Shown here: positions 32,368-42,530 of the stretch, piece after piece
Numbering within the stretch: the stretch's first letter is position 1
Layout: each line of letters begins with the position of its first letter
Assembly: GCA_945903265.1 (NCBI GenBank)
Contig: CAMDNQ010000024.1
Span: 1 to 42,530 of the forward strand
Reading direction: 5' to 3'
DNA length: 42,530 bases
Source: Candidatus Sulfopaludibacter sp. SbA3
GTDB lineage: Bacteria > Acidobacteriota > Vicinamibacteria > Vicinamibacterales > UBA2999
Made by a program: the position numbers and the translations under genes
Notes under the pieces: model-generated
Database searches by the model: none
Told to the model about the DNA's origin: nothing
Seen by the model: the letters and a program-made list of their open reading frames with translations, nothing else

Positions 32368-33884
32368 ACGTCCCGCGTGTTCTCGTGCTCGTCACGCTCG
32401 CGGCCGTCACCGCTCTGACGACGACTATTCAAGCGGCGCAGGATCTGCCGCGGGGCGATGCCGCCGCAATCCGCGCGATCACCGGTGTTCCCTCGAGTGC
32501 CCGTCACTGCGTCGGCGGGACCGCCGCCAACGTTCACCCGCTTGGCTGGATCGCCGCCGGCAACGGCTACACGGTGACGTTCGAGTCAGATATCGAGTTA
32601 TCGGCGACGATCGTTCGATTCGATCTGCAGGCGGAGGCGTCCACATCAGTGATCGGCTCGCCTGACTTCAATTTCACCGCGTCGACGCCCGGGACGATGG
32701 CGCTGTTCGTCAGCGGTAACGGAAATTCCGGCTGCTACCGGTACCAGGCACAGGTGGACCGATCGGCCACAGGGTTCTCCGTGCCCATGGTGAGCGCGCG
32801 CACCGTTGTGAAGCGCGCTGTGAAGCCCGCGAAGAATCCAATCCGGACCATGGCGTTCACCGGACTCGCGTCGAGCGGCCGGCATTGTATCGGCGTCAAC
32901 TCCGTCTCGAAAGTGCATCCGATTGGCTGGGTTGGAGAGGGCGCCTCGGTCGTGATTACGTTCGATTCGGATTTTGACCCCGTTGCGGGCGTGGCGATCA
33001 CGGATCCGTCGGCGCAGCGCAGCCGCTGGCTGTCCGACGATGATTCTGGAGGCGACCTCGATCCGCGCCTTGCGCTGACGGCGCCAATCGCGGGAACCCT
33101 TGCGCTCTATGTGGCGAGCGGCGACGACCGCCCTGGCTGCTACCACTACCGCGTGGAGATCGAGGGCGGCGCGGCGCAGCCGACCATCGACCAGTTCAAC
33201 GGCGCCTGGACCGGCACATTCAGCGGTTCGGCGAGCGGCACGGTTGCGTTCTCGGTGCTGAACGGCATCATCACGGCGACGCAACCCGGATCGGGCACGG
33301 GCACCCTGGCGCTCGCATCGGGCGCGCGGGAAGACCTCGCCGCGTCCCTGCACGGCAGCGGCTCCTTCTTTACGATCGCGCCGCAGGGCGAGTGCACCTG
33401 GACCGGGCCATTCCTTGGAGGCGGCGCCCGGCAGTTCAGCGCGGCTGGCCAGTGGGCCTGCAGCAACGGGACGTTCGGTTCCTGGACAGGCACCCGCGGA
33501 TTCCGTACGGCTCCGGCGCCGACGCCAACCCCCACACCGACGCCCACTCCTACCCCGACACCCACGCCCGGCGGGTCCTACGATGGTACGTATGACTTCA
33601 CGCGGAACTCTTCCGTTGGAACATTCACATCGGCGGGTTACGTGAGAGTCGCAAATGGCCGGCTGACCAGCACGGATGGCGCGCTGGCAGGCACGATCGA
33701 CAATGCAGGGAACGTGCGATTTACCGGACCGTGTTGGTACGACGACGGCAGTGCGAACCAGAACACGTCGGCGACATGGGTTGGCACAATGACGCCGAAT
33801 GCGACACCGAAAACCGGCCAGGGTAACTACACCTGTCGCGGCGGCTACACCGGAAATACGTGGCGTCTGTATAACGGGCGCTAG
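32364..33884 (+). CDS. Secreted paralogue with two two-Cys domains and two added C-terminal domains
   Basis: A 506-residue exported protein. Signal peptide 1-25, two-Cys domain copies at about 36-132 (C49, C124) and 162-268 (C175, C259), then a beta-rich domain at about 278-382 (GAWTGTFSGSASG), a Pro-Thr repeat linker encoded by a CCNACN tract near 33520-33570, and a second beta-rich domain (YDGTYDFTRNSS onward) resembling the first. The linker suggests a surface or secreted modular protein. Copy 1 resembles copy 1 of the upstream gene and copy 2 its copy 2, so the pair arose by duplicating a two-domain gene. No function is recognised. Confidence 0.7.
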   Translation: MNVPRVLVLVTLAAVTALTTTIQAAQDLPRGDAAAIRAITGVPSSARHCVGGTAANVHPLGWIAAGNGYTVTFESDIELSATIVRFDLQAEASTSVIGSPDFNFTASTPGTMALFVSGNGNSGCYRYQAQVDRSATGFSVPMVSARTVVKRAVKPAKNPIRTMAFTGLASSGRHCIGVNSVSKVHPIGWVGEGASVVITFDSDFDPVAGVAITDPSAQRSRWLSDDDSGGDLDPRLALTAPIAGTLALYVASGDDRPGCYHYRVEIEGGAAQPTIDQFNGAWTGTFSGSASGTVAFSVLNGIITATQPGSGTGTLALASGAREDLAASLHGSGSFFTIAPQGECTWTGPFLGGGARQFSAAGQWACSNGTFGSWTGTRGFRTAPAPTPTPTPTPTPTPTPTPGGSYDGTYDFTRNSSVGTFTSAGYVRVANGRLTSTDGALAGTIDNAGNVRFTGPCWYDDGSANQNTSATWVGTMTPNATPKTGQGNYTCRGGYTGNTWRLYNGR

Positions 33885-33887
33885 TAT
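33882..33887 (+). promoter_or_regulatory. Candidate leaderless -10 element for the MBL gene
   Basis: TAGTAT includes the TAG stop of the upstream gene and ends 8 nt before the ATG at 33896. No Shine-Dalgarno is visible in the 11-nt gap. Confidence 0.4.
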
Positions 33888-33895
33888 TAGAGCGT

Positions 33896-34807
33896 ATGCG
33901 CACAATCCTCGCGGCTCTTCTACTCGTCCTCGTCAGCCCTGATGTCTACCGTTCATTCGCGGCCGCACAGCAGCCCGGGGCGAGCTGGAGCGCTGATATC
34001 GCCGAGATCCGACGCGCGGCCAACCTGATTCCCGGCGCGAAGCCCGTGCGCATCAATTTCGTCAAGTTCGCGGCGAGCCTTCGCACGAAGAACTTCTCGG
34101 TCCAGGGCGCGCCCACCATCCCAAGCGTCCAGGCGCGCACGGCGTTCCAGGTGATGTACCCCGACTCCTACGTGATGGTCGACGCGGGGATGGACCAGAC
34201 GGTTCATGACTTCTTCGGCCGCGGCACCAAGGAACCCTACGACGCCGCGGCGGCGGCCGAAGTCGCAAAGGCCGTCGCGGGCGCCCGGATGATCCTTGTC
34301 ACCCATGAACACGGCGATCACGTGGCCGGCGTCATCCGCGGGCCACAGGCGGCGCAGTTGGCGCCGAAGACTATCCTGACCCGCGCGATGGTCGACATCC
34401 TGACCACGAAGCCGCAGATGCCGGAGATCCAGCTCACCGCGGAGCAGGCGCGCCGGTTCATCGTGGTCGACTATGAGAAGTACCTGCCCGTCGCGCCCGG
34501 GATCGTTCTGATCAAATCGGCCGGCCACACCCCGGGATCGCAGATGGTGTTCGTCGCGCTCGCCTCAGGGCGTGAGTACCTCCTGATCGGCGACGCCACG
34601 TGGCACATGGACGGCGTGCGGGAGGTCAAGGGCAAGGCCGCCCCGTGGGTGACGGAGGACGTGAACGCCGTCCTCGATCAGCTGCGGTGGCTCAATCAGC
34701 TGTCGAAGACCGATGCGAACCTCGTGATCGTCGCCAGCCACGACGAAGAGCAGCACGCCGATCTCGTGCAGAAGATGCTGCTCACCAACCGATTCGAACT
34801 CAGATAA
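33896..34807 (+). CDS. Secreted metallo-beta-lactamase-fold hydrolase
   Basis: A 303-residue exported MBL-fold protein with a signal peptide (cleavage near FAAAQQ, 21-26). Zinc ligands: H137-x-H139-x-D141-H142 (THEHGDH), H211 in AGHTPGS, D233 in GDATW and H281 in VASHDE. The GHTPGS and GDA context fits the lactonase/hydrolase branch rather than a class B beta-lactamase. Substrate unknown. It is followed after 15 bp by the DinB gene, which has its own GGGGAG Shine-Dalgarno. Confidence 0.85.
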   Translation: MRTILAALLLVLVSPDVYRSFAAAQQPGASWSADIAEIRRAANLIPGAKPVRINFVKFAASLRTKNFSVQGAPTIPSVQARTAFQVMYPDSYVMVDAGMDQTVHDFFGRGTKEPYDAAAAAEVAKAVAGARMILVTHEHGDHVAGVIRGPQAAQLAPKTILTRAMVDILTTKPQMPEIQLTAEQARRFIVVDYEKYLPVAPGIVLIKSAGHTPGSQMVFVALASGREYLLIGDATWHMDGVREVKGKAAPWVTEDVNAVLDQLRWLNQLSKTDANLVIVASHDEEQHADLVQKMLLTNRFELR

Positions 34808-34822
34808 CCAGGGGAGACACCA

Positions 34823-35368
34823 ATGATTTACTACGGAGCCAGAGATCTGGCCGCGAGCTTCCGCGTCGTACGCGCGAACACTGTTCAGATTGCCGAGGAC
34901 ATTCCAGAGAACAAATACGACTTCAAGGCGGCGCCCGACTGTCGCAGCGTGCGGCAGACGCTGACGCACCTGGCGCTGGCGTATCCCGCGATGCAGATGA
35001 AGTTTCACCAGGACCGTGTCTCTGACGCCGCCAAGTTCAACTTCATGGAATTCTTCCAGAAGGTTGGAGCCGATGAGGCCACGCCTCGCTCGAAGAACGA
35101 GATTGTCGCACTCCTGAAGTCCGAAGGTGAGAAGTTCGCGACGTATCTGGAGGGGCTGTCGGAGGCCACTCTGGCGGAACCGGTCGCGATGCACCCCGGC
35201 TCGCAGCCGGCGACGAAAAGCCGCTTCGAGATGCTGCTGTCAGCCAAGGAGCACGAGATGCATCATCGCGCGCAGCTGATGGTCGCGGAGCGGATGCTGG
35301 GCATCCTGCCGCACCTGACACGCCAGATGCAGGAGCGGATGGCGTCCCGCCCCGCCGCGCGGACCTGA
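34823..35368 (+). CDS. DinB/YfiT-like four-helix metal-binding protein
   Basis: A 181-residue DinB superfamily protein. The three metal-binding histidines fit: H49 in LTHLAL, and H144 and H148 in KEHEMHHRAQL. Such proteins are thiol-dependent metalloenzymes (for example bacillithiol- or mycothiol-linked transferases) or of unknown role. The last codons lie inside a REP palindrome, so the C-terminal AART tail is encoded by the repeat. Confidence 0.85.
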   Translation: MIYYGARDLAASFRVVRANTVQIAEDIPENKYDFKAAPDCRSVRQTLTHLALAYPAMQMKFHQDRVSDAAKFNFMEFFQKVGADEATPRSKNEIVALLKSEGEKFATYLEGLSEATLAEPVAMHPGSQPATKSRFEMLLSAKEHEMHHRAQLMVAERMLGILPHLTRQMQERMASRPAART

Positions 35369-35380
35369 CAAGGTCCGCGC
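35357..35380. repeat. REP palindrome, copy 1
   Basis: GCGCGGACCT and AGGTCCGCGC form perfect 10-bp arms around GACA. It overlaps the 3' end of the DinB gene, providing its TGA stop. The core CCTGACAAGG... reads as the reverse complement of the core in copy 2. Confidence 0.75.
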
Positions 35381-35393
35381 CACGGTCTTGTGG

Positions 35394-35415
35394 GGCGAGC
35401 CTTGTCAGGCTCGCC
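35394..35415. repeat. REP palindrome, copy 2
   Basis: GGCGAGCCT and AGGCTCGCC form perfect 9-bp arms around TGTC. It ends exactly one base before the aquaporin stop codon (35416). Together with copy 1 it forms an inverted pair between convergent genes, where it could act as a bidirectional transcription barrier. Confidence 0.75.
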
Positions 35416-36039
35416 TCAATCCAGATCCATCACCTTGAACAACGCGGCGGCGGCTGCTGCCGCCGCGAAGTTCGCCGCCAGGTACATCCACGCGTTCGCC
35501 GCGCTGACGATCCCGAGCACCGTCATGCCCAGAACGACCGCGGGATTGAACGCCGCGCCAGACACCGGCCCCATCGCGTACGCGCCGGCCACCACGACAG
35601 CGCCGATCGCCAGGCCGTAGAAGGGATTGCCGCTCGTGCCCTTGCACGTGGCGACGTGCAAGACGACCGTGCAGAGCGCGAACGTGTAGAGGAACTCACC
35701 GGCGAGTGCATAGGCGGGATCCACGATGATAGGGCTCGTCGCCGGGTCGCCCTTGATGAACGCCACCGTCAGTGCCGCCAGCCCCGCTCCCAGGCACTGC
35801 GCGACGACGTAGCCGGGAATGTCACCGGCGCCGCACTTCCCTCGCAGAAAGACCGCGAGCGTCACGGCCGGATTGTAGTGCGCGCCCGAGACGTGCCCGC
35901 CGGCGAATACCATCGCCACCAGAATCGCGCCGATCGCGACGGGCGCCATCGCTCCGGCGTCGTTGGGCGCCAGCACGGTGCTGCCAATCGTGAGCATCAG
36001 GAAAAACGTCCCGACACATTCCACGAGAAGCTTCTTCAT
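35416..36039 (-). CDS. Aquaporin (MIP family channel)
   Basis: A 207-residue channel with six membrane helices and both NPA boxes: HYNPAVTL (NPA 56-58) and FNPAVVLG (NPA 165-167). The residue after the second NPA, usually the selectivity-filter Arg, is V168, so the pore is likely wider or less polar than in water-specific aquaporins. CGAGDIPGYVVAQ (70-81) is typical for the loop before helix 3. ATG 36039 gives the standard MKKLLVECVGTFFL start and has TATCCT 8 nt upstream. Confidence 0.9.
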   Translation of the reverse strand: MKKLLVECVGTFFLMLTIGSTVLAPNDAGAMAPVAIGAILVAMVFAGGHVSGAHYNPAVTLAVFLRGKCGAGDIPGYVVAQCLGAGLAALTVAFIKGDPATSPIIVDPAYALAGEFLYTFALCTVVLHVATCKGTSGNPFYGLAIGAVVVAGAYAMGPVSGAAFNPAVVLGMTVLGIVSAANAWMYLAANFAAAAAAAALFKVMDLD

Positions 36040-36047
36040 CGGGGGTA

Positions 36048-36057
36048 AGGATATACT
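36048..36057. promoter_or_regulatory. Overlapping divergent -10 elements (aquaporin / esterase)
   Basis: TATCCT on the minus strand (36053-36048) is 8 nt before the aquaporin ATG. TATACT on the plus strand (36052-36057) would start the esterase mRNA near 36064, before its AGGAGG Shine-Dalgarno (36067-36072). The elements share two bases. So one side looks leaderless and the other has a short leader. Confidence 0.45.
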
Positions 36058-36080
36058 CCGCCCACTAGGAGGAACCGCCG

Positions 36081-37028
36081 ATGTCGAGATCCCTCGTCCT
36101 CGCGCTCGCAACCGCGCTTGTAACAACGCTGTTCACCCTGATGTCTTCATCGCCCGCCCGCGCCCAGCGCCCGGCCGAGGAGGCGGCGACGTTCTCGGCG
36201 TTCCTGGCGACCGGGACGCAGGTCAACGCGAACATCACCTATCTCACGGCATCAGGCGTCGACCTGAAGCTCGATGTCTACCGTCCGCGCGGGACGGAGC
36301 CTCGGCCGACGGCGATCATCCTCCACGGCGGCGGGTACCGCATCAACTCCACGAAGGAAGCCTTCGCGCTCAACGTCATCCCCTGGCTGCAGATGGGATG
36401 GAACGCCATCAACGTGGAATACCGCTCGAGCGGGCACGCCCTGGCGCCGGCGGCCGTCGAAGACGTGCGCTGCGCGCTCCGCTGGGCGACGCAGAACGCG
36501 AAGGAATTCAACATCGACCCGAACCGGATCGTGCTGACGGGACAGTCCGCCGGAGGCCACCTCGCCTCGATTGGCGGCATCATCCCGGAATCGGCCGGCC
36601 TCGATCGTCGCTGCCCCGGCCGCGAGCCGGTCAAGGTGGCGGCCATCATCAGCTGGTACGGCGTGTTCGACTACACGGTGCTGGTAGAGGATCCGACGCG
36701 GGACTACGCGGTCTCCTGGATCGGCCCGCAGCCAAACCGCATGGAGGTCGCGCGGCTCGTCTCCCCGATGACGCACATCCGCCCGGGTCTCCCGCCGATG
36801 CTCCATATCCATGGCGACGCGGATCCGACGGTGCCGTATGACCAGGGCGTGCGCGAGGTCGACGCGCTCAAGAAGGCCGGGAATGTCGCCGAGCTGGTGA
36901 CCGTGCCAGGCGGCCGCCACGGCAACTTCCCGCGCGACCAGGTCATCAGGATCTGGACCGCCATCGAATCCTTCCTGGCCAGGAATGGATTGACGAAGGA
37001 CGGCCCAGGCCAGACGGCGCAGCGGTAG
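36081..37028 (+). CDS. Secreted alpha/beta hydrolase (HSL-type esterase)
   Basis: A 315-residue exported esterase-like protein. Signal peptide to about residue 29 (PARAQ). Oxyanion-hole motif HGGG (82-85), nucleophile S156 in GQSAGG, acid D246 or D248 in HGDADPTVP, and H280 in GGRHG. GHALAP (119-123) is typical of BD-FAE/HSL carboxylesterases. Substrate unknown. ATG 36081 is supported by AGGAGG 8 nt upstream. It ends 7 bp from convergent katG. Confidence 0.87.
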   Translation: MSRSLVLALATALVTTLFTLMSSSPARAQRPAEEAATFSAFLATGTQVNANITYLTASGVDLKLDVYRPRGTEPRPTAIILHGGGYRINSTKEAFALNVIPWLQMGWNAINVEYRSSGHALAPAAVEDVRCALRWATQNAKEFNIDPNRIVLTGQSAGGHLASIGGIIPESAGLDRRCPGREPVKVAAIISWYGVFDYTVLVEDPTRDYAVSWIGPQPNRMEVARLVSPMTHIRPGLPPMLHIHGDADPTVPYDQGVREVDALKKAGNVAELVTVPGGRHGNFPRDQVIRIWTAIESFLARNGLTKDGPGQTAQR

Positions 37029-37035
37029 CGACCGC

Positions 37036-39246
<2,211 letters not shown>

Positions 39247-39324
39247 CTAAGTAGACCCCGGGCGTGACGGCGAGGCAGGCTGACAGCATAAATCAACAAC
39301 CGGGGCCATTCCAGATGTCCGGGC

Positions 39325-39361
39325 AAAAAAAGAGGGCCGGGGATTCCTCCCCGACCCTCTT
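39325..39361 (-). terminator. Rho-independent terminator of the DUF5666 gene
   Basis: On the minus strand, 14-bp arms with one mismatch (39361-39348 and 39343-39330) and a 4-nt loop run straight into a 7-T tract (39331-39325). It lies 20 nt beyond the stop of the 39382-40188 gene and before katG. Confidence 0.85.
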
Positions 39362-39381
39362 CCTACAACCCGCCCGCCAGG

Positions 39382-40188
39382 CTATTCCAGCTCGATCTTC
39401 GTCGCCAGAATCGACCCGTCGGTCTGCGTCGTTCCCTTCACCTCGACAACCGCATCATTCGCCAGCGCCGTGCAGAGCACGTCGTCGAACTTCGTGTCGG
39501 CGTTGGTGGTGACCTTCGTCGTGGTGGGCGTGGTCGTGCCGGTCACGACGTTGAACGTCAGCGCGGGGCAGGTGCCCGCGAGGCTGGAGATCTTTCCTTC
39601 GACCTTCGCGCCGTCGTCATCCTCGTCGTCATCGTCCGCGTCATCGTCCCCGTCATGATCCATGTCCTCGACCTTGATTTCGGTCGCGGTGAACGTCGTG
39701 CCGGTGGTCGTCGTGGCGGTCGTTCCCTTCACCTGAACGTGGTCGCCAACCTGAATATCCGCCATCAGCAGTGTCCGGTTGCCGTGACGGATCTCCGTCC
39801 CGGCCGGCACGGTGACAACGACGCCTCGCACCGTGATCGTGGTTGCGGAAACGGCGGTCACGAAGCCGGACAGGCTGCCGCGATTCCCCTTGGGGTGTGG
39901 CGCCTCAGCCTCGTCGTCCTCTTTTTCTTCTTTGCCTTTGCCCTTCTCACTTCCGCCGCCGCTGCCGTTGTTCCCGCGGCCGTTGCCGTTGCCGAGCGTG
40001 GCAAACGTGTCGGAGAGCGACGACGCGGTCGCGACATCCATCTCGGCGTCGGCGGTCAGCGCCGTCGGGCCGACGATCCCGCCCAGCGAACCGGACGACG
40101 ACAACGGCGATCCCTGACCGCAGCCGATGGTGACAAACGCAGCGATGCACGAGACCACAAACAGGGAGCGCACACGATTCCAGGTCAT
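39382..40188 (-). CDS. DUF5666 lipoprotein with Asp-rich linker
   Basis: A 268-residue lipoprotein: signal ending FVTIGC (lipid anchor at about residue 23), a Gly/Asn/Lys/Glu-rich flexible stretch (near 65-95), then two DUF5666-type beta-barrel repeats (about 102-175 and 198-268; each with GxVxxVxxxTxTVxG and VKGT). Between them lies a strongly acidic DMDHDGDDDADDDDEDD linker that could bind divalent cations, perhaps Ca2+. Function unknown. ATG 40188 is supported by a GGAGGA Shine-Dalgarno; an earlier in-frame start would lack it. Confidence 0.8.
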   Translation of the reverse strand: MTWNRVRSLFVVSCIAAFVTIGCGQGSPLSSSGSLGGIVGPTALTADAEMDVATASSLSDTFATLGNGNGRGNNGSGGGSEKGKGKEEKEDDEAEAPHPKGNRGSLSGFVTAVSATTITVRGVVVTVPAGTEIRHGNRTLLMADIQVGDHVQVKGTTATTTTGTTFTATEIKVEDMDHDGDDDADDDDEDDDGAKVEGKISSLAGTCPALTFNVVTGTTTPTTTKVTTNADTKFDDVLCTALANDAVVEVKGTTQTDGSILATKIELE

Positions 40189-40403
40189 ACCGATCCTCCG
40201 GGGGGAGGAACCGGACAACCCAATGGCAAATCGTGTTCCGCTTGAGCTCGGGTCCTCCTAAGTCGAGCAATCTCTGAAGATTGCCGGGATCCCCTGCAAA
40301 CGCCGGCGGCTCGGAATGCCGGATCGCTCGTGCAGAAATTACCTGGCGCGCACAGAAACGCAGCAATAACAAATTCGGACTTCTTGTTGCAATAACGTCA
40401 TCG

Positions 40404-42530
<2,127 letters not shown>

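Noticed and set aside
33500-33575. CRISPR-like or tandem repeat array.
   Set aside because: The repeat is a short CCNACN coding tract that gives a Pro-Thr linker inside a secreted protein; there are no spacers. No CRISPR array was seen in the window.
40189-40403. Possible riboswitch (c-di-GMP type) between the DUF5666 lipoprotein and the PAP2 gene, suggested by a TGCAAACG stretch and a hairpin at 40267-40284.
   Set aside because: The conserved GGCAAACC/ACGCAAAGCC pair and the three-way junction could not be found on either strand.

Overview
The window is a GC-rich chromosomal segment of a Gram-negative bacterium. It codes for a full cytochrome c maturation (Ccm) system, outer-membrane-type beta-barrels, a SurA-like chaperone, Tat and Sec signal peptides and diaminopimelate metabolism. 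UPF0182, DUF5666, DUF4398, a membrane aquaporin, many secreted proteins of unknown function and palindromic REP-like repeats together fit Acidobacteriota, probably near Vicinamibacteria. That placement is inferred from gene content only. No phage, transposase, CRISPR or plasmid genes were seen; this is mostly housekeeping DNA with a more accessory secreted-protein section at 28.5-42.5 kb.

Layout. 1-11.7 kb: a radC-larC pair (larC runs off the left edge), a DUF4398 lipoprotein, a leftward run DedA-like / GT2 / ttcA / beta-barrel / dapF, a GT-C membrane glycosyltransferase, an inositol-monophosphatase / anti-sigma-type kinase pair, and a rightward aroA-aroK-phosphoesterase operon. 11.7-19.5 kb: a leftward operon running maf, ccmE, ccmF-ccmH fusion, CcmI-like zinc-ribbon protein, a large membrane-anchored protein, ccmA, ccmB, ccmC, ccmD-like and a small membrane protein. 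19.5-28.6 kb: rightward dciA-like / thiolase, recA, a leftward tRNA-Phe, then peptidyl-prolyl isomerase, S4 protein, WYL regulator, UPF0182 and truA. 28.6-42.5 kb: secreted and periplasmic proteins, a Tat-exported PLP-fold enzyme divergent from a pair of secreted tandem-domain genes, an MBL hydrolase, DinB, aquaporin, esterase, katG, a DUF5666 lipoprotein, a predicted kinase-like/PAP2 fusion, and a partial tRNA-Pro at the right edge.

Points that stand out. (1) The DapF homologue has serine at both catalytic cysteine positions. (2) CcmE carries the CxxxY type haem site instead of histidine, and CcmF is fused to CcmH. (3) A secreted or membrane protein joins a HipA/FAM20-like atypical kinase module (inferred from motifs) to a PAP2 phosphatase. 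(4) Two adjacent genes encode four copies of an unrecognised two-cysteine secreted domain. (5) Many genes start 5-9 nt after a TANNNT hexamer with no Shine-Dalgarno, suggesting leaderless transcripts, and several divergent gene pairs appear to share overlapping, symmetric -10 elements. (6) Heptanucleotide and palindromic repeats have spread into gene ends and even into a signal peptide.

All assignments come from reading the sequence and remembered family motifs; no database search was run.
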